Shown here one piece after another: positions 41,800 to 50,561 of a stretch of DNA of 64,000 nucleotides. The stretch covers positions 248,001-312,000 of the forward strand of contig JAFKLY010000002.1 in assembly GCA_017304655.1 (NCBI GenBank). The letters are read 5' to 3'. The notes under the pieces were generated by a model. The model was given only the letters and a program-made list of their open reading frames with translations. It was not told where the DNA came from and made no database searches. A program made the translations under genes and the position numbers. Each line of letters begins with the position of its first letter. Position 1 is the stretch's first letter. This stretch comes from Sphingomonas sp. (GTDB taxonomy: Bacteria; Pseudomonadota; Alphaproteobacteria; Sphingomonadales; Sphingomonadaceae).

Positions 41800-42318
41800 A
41801 TGCCGACCATCTTCAGCCACGCCCTGATCCCGCTCGCAGCCGGCGCGGCGCTCGGGCGTCGGCGCGTGGCGCCGGCGATTGCCCTGGCTGGAGCAGCGCT
41901 GGCCGTGCTGCCTGATCTCGACGTCATCGGCTTCCGCCTGGGGATCGGCTACGAGAGCCAGTGGGGGCATCGCGGTTTCACCCATTCGCTCGTCTTCGCC
42001 GCACTGGTGGCCGGGATGTTCGCGCTGTTCTGGCGGCGGGCGCGCAGCCCGGACGCGGCGCTGTTCCTGTTCGCCAGCATGGCGCTGCATCCGCTGCTGG
42101 ACATGCTGACCGACGGCGGTCAGGGCGTCATGCTGCTCTGGCCGTTCGATACGACGCGCTGGTTCCTGCCATGGCAGCCGATCCGGGTGTCGCCCATTGG
42201 CGGGCGTTTCTTCACCACGCGGGGGCTGGAGACGGTCTGGTCCGAGCTGCTGCTGATCTGGCTACCCGCTCTGGTCTTGCTGTGGTTGGCGCAACGGCAC
42301 CGGCGCGCGCGGCGCTGA
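41800..42318 (+). CDS. YdjM-like metal-dependent membrane hydrolase
   Basis: A 172-residue inner-membrane protein of the LexA-regulated YdjM group. Metal-binding motifs are visible: SHALIPLAAG at the start, VLPDLDVIGF, the HRGFTHSLVFAAL signature and ALHPLLDMLTDGG. Four hydrophobic helices alternate with these. Activity is not known in detail. ATG 41800 has an AAGGG site and gives the family start MPTIFSHA. The gene is divergent from the remnant above. Confidence 0.87.
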   Translation: MPTIFSHALIPLAAGAALGRRRVAPAIALAGAALAVLPDLDVIGFRLGIGYESQWGHRGFTHSLVFAALVAGMFALFWRRARSPDAALFLFASMALHPLLDMLTDGGQGVMLLWPFDTTRWFLPWQPIRVSPIGGRFFTTRGLETVWSELLLIWLPALVLLWLAQRHRRARR

Positions 42319-42340
42319 CGCCTATCGTCTGACGGTGTGG

Positions 42341-42380
42341 CCGGAAAAGAAAGAAGCCCGCCTCCTGCGAGGCGGGCTTC
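42341..42380 (-). terminator. sciP terminator
   Basis: GAAGCCCGCCT (42353-42363) and AGGCGGGCTTC (42370-42380) form a perfect 11-base stem. On the minus strand it is followed by TTTCTTTTCC, so it ends the sciP transcript; on the plus strand it may stop readthrough from the hydrolase gene. Confidence 0.8.
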
Positions 42381-42429
42381 ATTCGCGGTCGGGACGGGTC
42401 GTGGGCACCCGTCGCGGCGAACCGTTTGT

Positions 42430-42729
42430 TCAGTAGCGCTGCTGACGCTCGTACAGCGTCTTGTAGTGCTGAATGCGCGTGACCCGCAGACCCGGCATAC
42501 CGGACCGGTCGACGGCGCGCTGCCAGCCCGCGAATTCTTCCAGCGTCAGCGAATATCGCGCGCAGGCTTCATCCACGGTCAGCAATCCACCGTTCACGGC
42601 CGCCACAACTTCCGCCTTGCGACGGACGACCCAGCGGGTCGTGGTCGGCGATGGAAGCGACTCAAGCGTCAGGGGCTCCCCAAGGGGGCCGACAACTTGA
42701 GCGGGGCGAATCTTCTGGTTCTCGATCAT
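42430..42729 (-). CDS. sciP: SciP, inhibitor of the cell-cycle regulator CtrA
   Basis: A 99-residue DUF1153 helix-turn-helix protein. The core TTRWVVRRKAEVVAAVNGGLLTVDEACARYSLTLEEF followed by WQRAVDRSGMPGLRVTRIQHY is very close to the Caulobacter protein that binds CtrA and blocks its promoters in G1. The start ATG 42729 has a GAGGA site. CtrA itself is not in the window. It is a single gene with a clear terminator downstream. Confidence 0.93.
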   Translation of the reverse strand: MIENQKIRPAQVVGPLGEPLTLESLPSPTTTRWVVRRKAEVVAAVNGGLLTVDEACARYSLTLEEFAGWQRAVDRSGMPGLRVTRIQHYKTLYERQQRY

Positions 42730-42809
42730 TTTTGTCCTCGTTCACCGATGGGGGTCGGTCTGCACGTTCCTCGTTCGGATGGTGTTGACATCAAAGATTT
42801 TCTCCCCGC

Positions 42810-43130
42810 CTAACCCACAGGGTAAATCGCATCTTCACCTTCAGTTCCCACCGACAATCTTGCCGCGACCATTGCGTTGAACGGACCCGCCGCCCGCCGC
42901 AAAGCGGACGGATGACTGCCGCGCGCCGCGAAAATCAGGGTCAGCCGATCCGGTTCGTCGTTGAGCTCGACCGGCAGGTCGGCTTCGCGCACGATCCGGG
43001 CCGTCGGTGCCGTCGCCTGGCGCGTCGCGTGCATCGCGAGCAGCAGGCGCAGATCCGGAATCCGGGTCCCACGACCGCCTGCCAGGTTCAGGGGCAGACC
43101 CTGATCATCGGGGTTGGCACTCATGTCCAT
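42810..43130 (-). CDS. Small hypothetical protein
   Basis: A 106-residue soluble protein that I do not recognise, with a length and codon use compatible with a real gene. It has an Arg/Leu-rich helix pattern (IPDLRLLLAMHATRQA) and a LTLIFAARGSHPSALRRAAGPFNAMV region. No cysteines, no signal peptide and no membrane segment. The ATG at 43130 or 43124 may be used. It is divergent from mnmA and upstream of sciP on the same strand. The gap to mnmA holds a GGCTTG/CAAGCC hairpin (43191-43207). Confidence 0.5.
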   Translation of the reverse strand: MDMSANPDDQGLPLNLAGGRGTRIPDLRLLLAMHATRQATAPTARIVREADLPVELNDEPDRLTLIFAARGSHPSALRRAAGPFNAMVAARLSVGTEGEDAIYPVG

Positions 43131-43284
43131 CGGCGGGGGAGTAACAGGTAAAGGATAAGCCCGCGTAAAGGCGACGGTGACGCATTGTTAGGCTTGGTTA
43201 TCAAGCCGTGGGCGCGGTGGCCCCCTGCCGTTACGGCAAGTGCGGAACTGGCCGAGCGGGCTGCTTGCCCCTATATGCGCGCGC

Positions 43285-44394
43285 ATGGACGATCTTTTTC
43301 AGCTCGGCGCGTCTCTCTCCGGCAAGCGTATCGTTGTCGCCATGTCCGGCGGCGTGGATTCGAGCGTCGTTGCGGCGCTTGCCGCGCGCTCGGGCGCCGA
43401 GACCATCGGCGTCACGTTGCAGCTTTACGATCATGGCGCTGCAGTCGGGCGCACGGGCAGTTGCTGCGCCGGGCAGGACATTCGCGATGCGCGGGCCGTG
43501 GCCGATCGACTCGGCATTGCGCATTATGTCTTTGACTATGAAAGCCGCTTTCGCGACTCGGTGATCGAACGCTTCGCCGATGAATATCTCGCCGGCCGCA
43601 CGCCGATCCCCTGCGTCCGCTGCAACATGGGCGTGAAGTTCACGGATCTGTTCGCGCTGGCGCGGGATCTGGGCGCGGATTGTCTCGCGACCGGCCATTA
43701 TGTGCGGCGCATGCTGGGGCGGGACGGGCAGGCAGAGCTGCATCGCGCGGTCGATCCGGCACGCGACCAGAGCTATTTTCTCTTCGCGACCACGCAGGCG
43801 CAGCTCGATTATCTGCGCTTTCCGCTTGGCGGCATGGAAAAGCCGGCGGTGCGGGCGATCGCCGCCGAACTCGGGCTGGGCGTCGCGCTGAAGCCGGACA
43901 GTCAGGACATCTGCTTCGTGCCGGACGGCGATTACGCCAAGGTCGTGCGCAAGGTGCGCCCGGATGCCGACGATGGCGGCGAGATCGTCCATGTCGATGG
44001 CCGCGTGCTCGGTCCGCACAAGGGGCTCATCCACTATACGGTGGGCCAGCGCCGGGGGCTGGAAGTCGGCGGGCAGGCCGAACCGCTCTATGTCGTGCGG
44101 CTGGAAGCGGCGGCGCGGCGCGTGATCGTCGGCCCCAAGGCGGCGCTGGCGGTGCGGGCGGCGGCGCTGGAGGAGATCAACTGGTTGGGCGGCGACTTCT
44201 CCGGGCCGGTGCAGGCCAAGGTCCGCTCCATGGCGCGTCCGGTGCCGGCACGGCTGGACGGCGCGCGGCTGGTCTTCGATCAGCCCGAATATGGCGTCGC
44301 GCCTGGGCAGGCGGCGGTGCTCTATGCCGGCGATCGGGTGCTGGGCGGCGGCTGGATCGCGCAGACCGAGAGCGCCGAGTTGACCGCGGCCTGA
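43285..44394 (+). CDS. mnmA: tRNA-specific 2-thiouridylase
   Basis: A 369-residue enzyme that makes 2-thiouridine at U34 of Lys, Glu and Gln tRNAs. The PP-loop [16 protein letters not shown], the catalytic cysteines in [11 protein letters not shown] and [12 protein letters not shown], and the [17 protein letters not shown] segment are present. ATG 43285 (MDDLFQLG) matches the family; the ORF could be read 15 codons longer but those are not conserved. It ends 20 bases before the converging TetR gene. Confidence 0.97.
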   Translation: MDDLFQLGASLSGKRIVVAMSGGVDSSVVAALAARSGAETIGVTLQLYDHGAAVGRTGSCCAGQDIRDARAVADRLGIAHYVFDYESRFRDSVIERFADEYLAGRTPIPCVRCNMGVKFTDLFALARDLGADCLATGHYVRRMLGRDGQAELHRAVDPARDQSYFLFATTQAQLDYLRFPLGGMEKPAVRAIAAELGLGVALKPDSQDICFVPDGDYAKVVRKVRPDADDGGEIVHVDGRVLGPHKGLIHYTVGQRRGLEVGGQAEPLYVVRLEAAARRVIVGPKAALAVRAAALEEINWLGGDFSGPVQAKVRSMARPVPARLDGARLVFDQPEYGVAPGQAAVLYAGDRVLGGGWIAQTESAELTAA

Positions 44395-44414
44395 TCTGCG
44401 CTAAGGCGGCGGGC

Positions 44415-45008
44415 TCAGTCGCCCAGCGCCGCGCGGGCGAAAGCGAGGAGCTGGTCGAAGCTTGCCAGATCGCCCAGCGATCCGCCTGGCGCGGGCAGGC
44501 GCGGGGGCGGTCCAAGCGCTGCGCCGGCAATGAAGCGCAGCCGCGCGCGCAGCGTATGCGCATCGAGCTGCGGCAGATGCGGCGTGAGGGCGCGTTGCAC
44601 CGCATCGCTGGTCGCGACCATCGCGGCCATCACCTCGTCGCGCAGCTCGGCTGATCCGTGCGCGGCAATCTCGTCGAGGACGATCAGCGCGCGTCCCTCC
44701 GGATTGAACGCCGCCGGGCGCAGCAGCGGCCGCAACCAGGCGCCCAGCACTGTATCCGGCGATTCGCCAGCCGCAGGCAGGCCGGCCCAGTCGGCTACCA
44801 TGGGAGCGAGATTGCGCTGCGCGAGCTCCGTGAGCAGCCCGACGATGCCGCCGAAATGATAGGTCACCAGCGTGCCGTTGAGGCCGGATACAGCGCCCAC
44901 CCGGCGGACGGTGAGCGCATGCACGCCTTGCGCGATCAAAATGCGCTCGGCTGCCTGGAGCAGCCGCGTGCGGGTTTCGTCCGACCGTGATGCCTCGACA
45001 CTCGCCAT
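44415..45008 (-). CDS. TetR family transcriptional regulator
   Basis: A 197-residue protein. The DNA-binding N-terminus is typical: ETRTRLLQAAERILIAQGVHALTVRRVGAVSGLNGTLVTYHFGG, with the second helix pair of the HTH. The ligand domain is Ala/Leu/Pro-rich and not assignable. It is divergent from a CmcJ-like oxygenase gene, 134 bases away, with AT-rich palindromes between them, which is the standard layout for a TetR repressor and its target. Confidence 0.9.
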   Translation of the reverse strand: MASVEASRSDETRTRLLQAAERILIAQGVHALTVRRVGAVSGLNGTLVTYHFGGIVGLLTELAQRNLAPMVADWAGLPAAGESPDTVLGAWLRPLLRPAAFNPEGRALIVLDEIAAHGSAELRDEVMAAMVATSDAVQRALTPHLPQLDAHTLRARLRFIAGAALGPPPRLPAPGGSLGDLASFDQLLAFARAALGD

Positions 45009-45068
45009 GGGTGGGGGATGCGGCGGGGGCGCCCTTGATGCAAATGTAAAAATCGTGCCTTGCCGAAT

Positions 45069-45093
45069 TTTATACGTTTGTATAAATCAAACG
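45069..45093. promoter_or_regulatory. Nested palindromes, candidate TetR operator
   Basis: TTTATAC-GTTT-GTATAAA (45069-45086) is a perfect 7-base inverted repeat, and it overlaps a second perfect one, CGTTTG-TATAAAT-CAAACG (45075-45093). Both are AT-rich in a GC-rich genome and lie between the divergent TetR and CmcJ-like genes, 61 bases from one start and about 50 from the other. Confidence 0.7.
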
Positions 45094-45142
45094 AAAGCGC
45101 GAGGCGGACACGACCTCGCCAGGCAGGAAAGTGGATGCGATC

Positions 45143-46057
45143 ATGGCGACTCTGGTGCGGCAGTGGGACGAGATCGAGGATGGTGCGCGGGAAGCGCCGG
45201 CGCTGATCCGCTATCTGGGCGATGGCGATTATGTGACGCGGCGCTATGTGAGCCAGGGCGCGGAGATCAACACCGGGGACTATGTCGATCACAAGGTCAT
45301 CGTGCGCGATGCCATGCCGATCCGCGATCACTTCACGCTCGACACCCACGGCTTCCGCATCGGCAAGCATCGCTCTGCCGTGACCGATTTTGACGACAAG
45401 GACATGGTCAACCGGCTCTACAATGCCGAGGTGGAAGAGGCGGTGAAGGCGATGACGGGCGCCAGCTTCGTCGTCGCGCAGGGCTGGATGATCCGCACCA
45501 GCGCCGATCTTACTGCCCGTGCGACCGCGAAGGTGGAGAATTACCAGCATGTCGGCGGCATTCAGCCCCCGGCGGGCGAAGCGCATATCGACTATAATCC
45601 CCGCACCGGCGAGATGGTCGGCGCGCGTGGCTATCGCCAGCGCCGCCCGGATGGGCCGGGCTTCAAGCGGCACATCTGCTTCTCCTTCTGGCGCACTTTC
45701 TCGCCCGGCCCCCAGGACTGGCCCTTGGCGGTGATGGACGGTCGCTCGATCGTGGGCGACGAACTGGCCAGCAACACGCTCTTCGTGGTCGACGACTTCC
45801 CGACAGGGGACGCGCTGACCGCGCCTGTCGAGGGCGAGGACCAGATGATCGCCGCCAGCATCTTCCGCTACCGCCCCGAACATCGCTGGTGGTATTTCTC
45901 CAATATGGCGGCGGACGACGTGCTGCTGTTCAAATTCTACGACAGCGATCATGATGTGACGTGGCGCTGCCCGCACACGGCCTTCCATGACACCAGCCTG
46001 CCGGACACGCAGACTCGCTCCAGCATCGAGGTGCGCTGCACGGCCTATTTCGAATAG
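45143..46057 (+). CDS. CmcJ/NvfI-like oxidoreductase, TetR-associated
   Basis: A 304-residue cytoplasmic protein like the CmcJ family, annotated as hydroxylases or methyltransferases and now linked to 2OG-dependent oxygenases in fungal and bacterial pathways. Typical segments: RNAMPIRDHFTLDTHGFRI-like region (residues 60-80), EAHIDYNPRTGEM, SFWRTFSPGPQDWPLAVMDG, and YRPEHRWWYFSNMAADDVLLFKFYDSD. The HxD and distal His of an iron site may be HID and the PHTAFHDT histidine. The substrate is unknown. The ATG at 45143 is chosen; a GTG at 45131 is nearer to the AGGA site. Confidence 0.78.
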   Translation: MATLVRQWDEIEDGAREAPALIRYLGDGDYVTRRYVSQGAEINTGDYVDHKVIVRDAMPIRDHFTLDTHGFRIGKHRSAVTDFDDKDMVNRLYNAEVEEAVKAMTGASFVVAQGWMIRTSADLTARATAKVENYQHVGGIQPPAGEAHIDYNPRTGEMVGARGYRQRRPDGPGFKRHICFSFWRTFSPGPQDWPLAVMDGRSIVGDELASNTLFVVDDFPTGDALTAPVEGEDQMIAASIFRYRPEHRWWYFSNMAADDVLLFKFYDSDHDVTWRCPHTAFHDTSLPDTQTRSSIEVRCTAYFE

Positions 46058-46132
46058 AGCCGACGCGCACGCACGCAGACGCGACGGGGCCGAGAATGGA
46101 CCCGCCGCGCCGGTCCAACAGCCCCGGTGCGC

Positions 46133-46165
46133 CGGAAGTTCACGACACGGGGGCATGAACTTCCG
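46133..46165. terminator. Perfect inverted repeat after the CmcJ-like gene
   Basis: CGGAAGTTCA (46133-46142) and TGAACTTCCG (46156-46165) pair perfectly around a 13-base loop, then TTTCCC. It may end the CmcJ-like transcript. The 413-base gap from 46058 to 46470 has no other feature that I can support. Confidence 0.45.
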
Positions 46166-46470
46166 TTTCCCTGACCGTTCGCGGGCCGCTGGTGTGGGCG
46201 GCACCAAAGCCTGTCCCGTGAAGCCAGTGCTGCCGGGTTCGTGAAAAGCTGCATTGAGAAAGAGCCGCGTGTCACCCGATCTGTCGCCTCTCGACGAGAG
46301 CGGGCGTCCGATCAGTCTGGCATGGCGGGCGGGGTGTAGGACAGGGAAAAGGAGCGTGTGCGTCGGACGGGGACGGGATGGGCGAGGGTCCGCTTTCCGA
46401 CCGTGCCTTTCCTCGGTGCGACGTCTGGATTGGGGTGGGGAGCGGCCATTCCGAACCTTCGCTCAGCTCT

Positions 46471-47082
46471 TTAGCTGGGAGCACATGGCCGAAGCTTCTC
46501 CAAGCCAACATCTGCGCTAAACAGCGACGGTATAAGAGCACGCCGGACGCCGAAACGGCCAGTTTGCACCATCAGGATCAGGCAGTCGCGGCCGGGGTAA
46601 CGGTATGTATCCAGTTGCGCATAGAGATCGTGCGTCACTGACACCCTAAGTTCACGCGAGGCTGGGTCAATTTTCACGATTGCGCGAGGACCTGATCTGC
46701 CGGACGTCATGTCAACGATCGGAGCAAGGACAGCCTTCTCCGAAGGCGTTACGCCAACAAACGCGATCACTTCATACACATATCGGCCAACCCACGAACC
46801 GATGAAAAGCGCGAAGAGTGGCAGAACAAACATTGCCACGACGCCGCGCCATCCCTGCCGCTCCAAACGGGGGGTGATCCGAAGTACGCCATATAGTCCG
46901 CTGCCTGCGCCAAGAGCACTGGTAGTGATCGCATACGGCAGCGGTACGCGCTCAACGAGCCCGTCGGCGTTAATTGTGATGAGGGCGCCCAGAATGACGA
47001 TGATGCTGATTAAGAGCCATTTCGAGCGATCGAAGGGCTTTGGGGGTGGCTCGCCTTCAGCCTGAGCTTCCAATTTCGTCAT
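46471..47082 (-). CDS. Hypothetical membrane protein
   Basis: A 203-residue protein that I do not recognise. Three hydrophobic helices lie at about residues 22-42, 51-68 and 80-115, the last one long or double, and a soluble C-terminal domain follows with RAIVKIDPASRELRVSVTH and two cysteines. GC content is visibly lower than in its neighbours, which may hint at transfer. ATG 47082 (MTKLEAQAEG) has no strong ribosome site; another ATG 14 codons upstream is possible. No neighbour suggests a role. Confidence 0.58.
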   Translation of the reverse strand: MTKLEAQAEGEPPPKPFDRSKWLLISIIVILGALITINADGLVERVPLPYAITTSALGAGSGLYGVLRITPRLERQGWRGVVAMFVLPLFALFIGSWVGRYVYEVIAFVGVTPSEKAVLAPIVDMTSGRSGPRAIVKIDPASRELRVSVTHDLYAQLDTYRYPGRDCLILMVQTGRFGVRRALIPSLFSADVGLEKLRPCAPS

Positions 47083-47191
47083 CTGCCGTGAATTGTGGGC
47101 GGATTTAAAATCGTCAACGTCCAATTGGTCGTCGCATCCCGACAGCCCGCATTCGAGAGCAGACTCCCCCGTTTGTCAGCGTCTCGCCCCT

Positions 47192-48139
47192 TCACCGTCC
47201 GAAGCGCGCCTTCAGCCAGTCGTCCACCACCCTGGTCGCCGGATAATCGGGCAGGCCGAGCTTGCGGTTGATGTCCATATGGCCTTGCAGGCCGGTGCCG
47301 GGGAAGTCGGCAATCTGGACAGCCGTGCCGCCCTTGCGCAGCGCGGCGGCGAGTCCCTTCGCTTGCTCGATGCCGTCGCGGCGCTGGACGTGCAGGATCA
47401 GGAAAGCCGGCGCATTGGGCGCGTCCGCCTGTAGGGTGGGCGAGAGCGCGCGCTGGCGGGCGGGGTCGGTGCCGAAGGTCTGCTCGTAGGTCTCGCCCAT
47501 CAGGCGCGCGCCGATCGCCATCTGCTTGGGCACGTCATAGGCGGCGCCATCGATGGGGACGACACCGGCGAGGTCGCTCTCGCGCAGACCCACGGCGGCG
47601 AGATAGCGCGGATCGGTGCCGACCAGCGCGACGAGATGCGCCCCGGCGCTGTGGCCCATGATGACGACACGGCGCGGATCGATATTGAGGTCGCGTGCCT
47701 GCGCGATCACATAAGCGATCGCCGTCGCGACATCGCTGGCCTGATCCTCGACCGTCCCGTCCGGCACCAGCCGGTAATTGATCGAGGCGACAGCATAGCC
47801 CTGCGCGATGAAATGCGCGACCTTGGCCTTGCCGGTGCCGTTGACCCGGTCGCCGCGTTTCCAGCCGCCGCCGTGCACGAAGAGGATGAGCGGCGCGGGG
47901 GCAGCGGTCTTCGTCTGCGGCGCCCAGAAGGAGAGCGTCTGCATCAGCCCCTTGCCATAGGCCATCTCGCGCCCGCCGGTCGCCTGATCCTCGGCGATCT
48001 GCTTGGCGAAGCGCTCTGCCATCCGCTCGCGCATGCGCTCGCGAAAGCCGCCCTGCGCGGAGACAGCGCTCCCCAGCAGGCCGATCAGCGCTGCGGCGAC
48101 GATCATGCGCGGGGCGATATGGCGGGGCAGGACGGTCAT
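47192..48139 (-). CDS. Exported alpha/beta hydrolase, esterase/lipase type
   Basis: A 315-residue enzyme with an N-terminal signal (IAPRMIVAAALIGLLGSAVSA). It shows the HGGGWKRGD oxyanion loop, the nucleophile elbow IMGHSAGAHLVAL, a probable Asp in HVQRRDGIEQA and the final His in LQGHMDINRKLG. This is the BD-FAE/carboxylesterase type, cleaving ester bonds in the periplasm; the substrate is unknown. The ATG at 48139 has a GGAGA site. It is divergent from purA. Confidence 0.88.
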   Translation of the reverse strand: MTVLPRHIAPRMIVAAALIGLLGSAVSAQGGFRERMRERMAERFAKQIAEDQATGGREMAYGKGLMQTLSFWAPQTKTAAPAPLILFVHGGGWKRGDRVNGTGKAKVAHFIAQGYAVASINYRLVPDGTVEDQASDVATAIAYVIAQARDLNIDPRRVVIMGHSAGAHLVALVGTDPRYLAAVGLRESDLAGVVPIDGAAYDVPKQMAIGARLMGETYEQTFGTDPARQRALSPTLQADAPNAPAFLILHVQRRDGIEQAKGLAAALRKGGTAVQIADFPGTGLQGHMDINRKLGLPDYPATRVVDDWLKARFGR

Positions 48140-48312
48140 GGCAGGTCTCCAACGATGCTCCGCTCGCGGAAATACGCGCCCGCCAGCGCAGCGGGAAGGC
48201 GGCTTAGGGTTACAAATTGTATCGCCCCGCCCAGGGTGCAGGTTGACTCGGGCGCATGGCCGGGGCTAGGGCGCCGCCGGACCGGGCGCGGGGCGCCCGA
48301 CAGATCCAGTCC

Positions 48313-48360
48313 GCTCGCCGAGTCCTGTCGAAGGGCGAGCCGGATCCGCCCGGCAGGCGG
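48313..48360 (+). repeat. Two hairpins in the purA leader
   Basis: GCTCGCC/GGCGAGC (48313-48319 and 48334-48340) enclose GAGTCCTGTCGAAG, and CCGCC/GGCGG follows (48346-48360). The core TCGAAGG-like sequence resembles a dispersed intergenic sphingomonad repeat. It ends 12 bases before purA. Confidence 0.4.
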
Positions 48361-48372
48361 AGACGTGTATCC

Positions 48373-49662
48373 ATGGCAAATGTAACCGTGATCGGCGCCC
48401 AGTGGGGCGATGAGGGCAAGGGCAAGATCGTCGACTGGCTCGCCAGCCGGGCCGATTGCGTCGTGCGCTTTCAGGGCGGCCACAATGCCGGGCACACGCT
48501 CGTTGTGGGCGAGAAGGTCTATAAGATCAGCCTCGTGCCCTCGGGCATCGTCACCGGCACGCTCTCCATCATCGGCAATGGCGTGGTGCTCGATCCCTGG
48601 GCGCTGAAGGCCGAGATCGAGAAGCTGGAGGGGCAGGGCGTCACCGTCGATCGCTCCAACTTCGCCGTGGCGGACAACTGCCCGCTCATCCTCCCTTTCC
48701 ACCGCGATCTCGATGGACTGCGCGAGACGGCGGCGGGCAAGGGCAAGATCGGCACCACCGGCCGCGGCATCGGCCCGGCCTATGAGGACAAGGTCGGCCG
48801 CCGCGCGATCCGCGTGTGCGACCTGGCCCATCTCGACGATCTCGACGCCCAGCTCGACCGGCTCTGTGCGCATCATGACGCGCTGCGTGCCGGCTTCAAA
48901 GAGCCGCCGATCGACCGTGCGAAGCTGATCGCCGATCTGCGCGAGATTGCGCCGTTCGTGCTGCAATTTGCCGAGCCGGTGTGGAAGCGCCTGCGCGACG
49001 TGCGCAAGGCCGGCAAGCGCATCCTCTTCGAGGGCGCGCAGGGCGTGCTGCTCGATGTCGACCATGGCACCTACCCGTTCGTGACCAGCTCCAACACGGT
49101 GAGCGGCACGGTCGCCGCCGGCTCCGGCATGGGCCCGAATGCGGCGGGCTTCGTGCTCGGCATCGTCAAGGCCTACACCACGCGCGTCGGCTCCGGCCCG
49201 TTCCCCAGCGAGCTGACCGACGAGACCGGCGAGCGGCTGGGCCAGCGCGGCCATGAATTCGGCACGGTCACGGCGCGCAAGCGGCGCTGCGGCTGGTTCG
49301 ACGCGGTGCTGGTGCGCCAGACCTGCGCGCTCTCCGGCGTGACCGGCATCGCGCTCACCAAGATCGACGTGCTGGACGGCTTCGAGACGATCAAGATCTG
49401 CACCGGCTATCGCCTCAATGGGGAGATCATTGACTATCTGCCGGCCCATGCTGGCGATCAGGCGAAAATCGAGCCGGTTTATGAGGAAATGGAGGGCTGG
49501 GAAGGCACCACGGTCGGCGCGCGCAGCTGGGCCGATCTGCCGGCGCAGGCGATCAAATATATCCGCCGCATCGAAGAACTGATCGAGTGCCCGGTGGCGA
49601 GCGTGTCGACCTCACCCGAGCGCGACGACACGATCCTGGTCCGCGATCCGTTCGAGGATTGA
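48373..49662 (+). CDS. purA: Adenylosuccinate synthetase
   Basis: A 429-residue GTP-dependent enzyme that joins IMP and aspartate, the first step to AMP. Motifs: [17 protein letters not shown] at the start, [12 protein letters not shown], the IMP-binding [14 protein letters not shown], and LTKIDVLDG for guanine recognition. ATG 48373 has the family start [10 protein letters not shown]. The codons before it in frame belong to the repeat-like leader. Confidence 0.98.
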   Translation: MANVTVIGAQWGDEGKGKIVDWLASRADCVVRFQGGHNAGHTLVVGEKVYKISLVPSGIVTGTLSIIGNGVVLDPWALKAEIEKLEGQGVTVDRSNFAVADNCPLILPFHRDLDGLRETAAGKGKIGTTGRGIGPAYEDKVGRRAIRVCDLAHLDDLDAQLDRLCAHHDALRAGFKEPPIDRAKLIADLREIAPFVLQFAEPVWKRLRDVRKAGKRILFEGAQGVLLDVDHGTYPFVTSSNTVSGTVAAGSGMGPNAAGFVLGIVKAYTTRVGSGPFPSELTDETGERLGQRGHEFGTVTARKRRCGWFDAVLVRQTCALSGVTGIALTKIDVLDGFETIKICTGYRLNGEIIDYLPAHAGDQAKIEPVYEEMEGWEGTTVGARSWADLPAQAIKYIRRIEELIECPVASVSTSPERDDTILVRDPFED

Positions 49663-49714
49663 GGGGGTTGCGATGGAGGGGGCTGGCCCCCTCCACGCTT
49701 GGTTTGCTCCAGGA

Positions 49715-49795
49715 TCAGCGGAAGAAGAAGATCCAGAGCAGCAGAATCACCGGAAGCGGAATGCCGATCAGCCAGAGTAAGGCCGCTTTGCCCAT
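49715..49795 (-). CDS. 26-residue membrane microprotein
   Basis: A very short gene, start ATG 49795, stop TGA 49715-49717, with an AGGAGAG ribosome site 7 bases upstream. After MGKAALL the peptide is one hydrophobic helix with a central Pro pair (WLIGIPLPVILLLW) and ends in three Phe and an Arg. It would be a single-pass inner-membrane peptide. I know no function; similar small membrane peptides are frequent in alphaproteobacteria. It lies on the minus strand between purA and hisG, opposite to both. The strong ribosome site is the main support. Confidence 0.62.
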   Translation of the reverse strand: MGKAALLWLIGIPLPVILLLWIFFFR

Positions 49796-49898
49796 GTGGG
49801 TCTCTCCTGTTTGTTTGAGAGAAGAACGTTCCGGCACGCCGCTTCGTTCCCACGGGCACATTGCCCTTTTCCGCCAATCCCCTTAAAGCGCGCCGATC

Positions 49899-50561
49899 AT
49901 GAGCCGGCCGATCATCTTTGCCATTCCCAAGGGACGCGTCCTGGACGAGGCGCTGCCGCTGCTGCGCCGTGCGGGCATCGAGCCGGAGGCGGAGTTCTTC
50001 AAGAGCAGCAGCCGGGCGCTGCGCTTTGCGACCAATGTCGAGGGGCTGTCGATCATCCGCGTGCGCGCGTTCGACGTCGCGACGTTCGTCGCGCATGGCG
50101 CGGCGCAGATCGGCATCGTCGGGTCGGACGTGATTGCCGAGTTCGGCTATTCGGAGCTGTATGCGCCGGTCGATCTCGATATCGGCCATTGCCGCCTGTC
50201 GGTCGCCGAGCCGAAGGACGCGCAGCCCGAGGAACTGAGCCAGGCGAGCCATGTGCGCGTCGCCACCAAATATCCGCACCTCACGCGCGCTTATTATGAG
50301 GCGCAGGGCATTCAGGCGGAATGCGTGAAGCTGAATGGCGCGATGGAACTGGCGCCCTCGCTCGGCCTGTCCCGCCGCATCGTCGATCTCGTCTCATCGG
50401 GCGCGACGCTCAAGGCCAACGGGCTGGTCGAGACAGCGACGATCATGGACATTTCCGCGCGGCTGGTCGTCAATCGCGCGGCGATGAAGATGCGCGCGGC
50501 CGAGCTGGTGCCGATGGTCGAGCGCTTCCGCGCCGCCGTGGAGGCGAGCCGTGCCGCTTAG
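49899..50561 (+). CDS. hisG: ATP phosphoribosyltransferase, short form
   Basis: A 220-residue catalytic subunit of the first histidine step, joining ATP and PRPP. The length marks it as the short HisG type, which lacks the C-terminal regulatory domain and needs HisZ. Visible: [20 protein letters not shown] at the start, [18 protein letters not shown], and the PRPP-binding [17 protein letters not shown] 49899. Its end overlaps the hisD start. No hisZ is in the window, so that subunit must be elsewhere. Confidence 0.95.
   Translation: MSRPIIFAIPKGRVLDEALPLLRRAGIEPEAEFFKSSSRALRFATNVEGLSIIRVRAFDVATFVAHGAAQIGIVGSDVIAEFGYSELYAPVDLDIGHCRLSVAEPKDAQPEELSQASHVRVATKYPHLTRAYYEAQGIQAECVKLNGAMELAPSLGLSRRIVDLVSSGATLKANGLVETATIMDISARLVVNRAAMKMRAAELVPMVERFRAAVEASRAA

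Noticed and set aside
42337-42813. A plus-strand frame of 158 codons opposite sciP
   Set aside because: It is antisense to the clear SciP gene and crosses its terminator.
43191-43207. GGCTTG/CAAGCC hairpin as a terminator before mnmA
   Set aside because: There is no gene ending there and no T-run; it may be a regulator site, but nothing else supports it.
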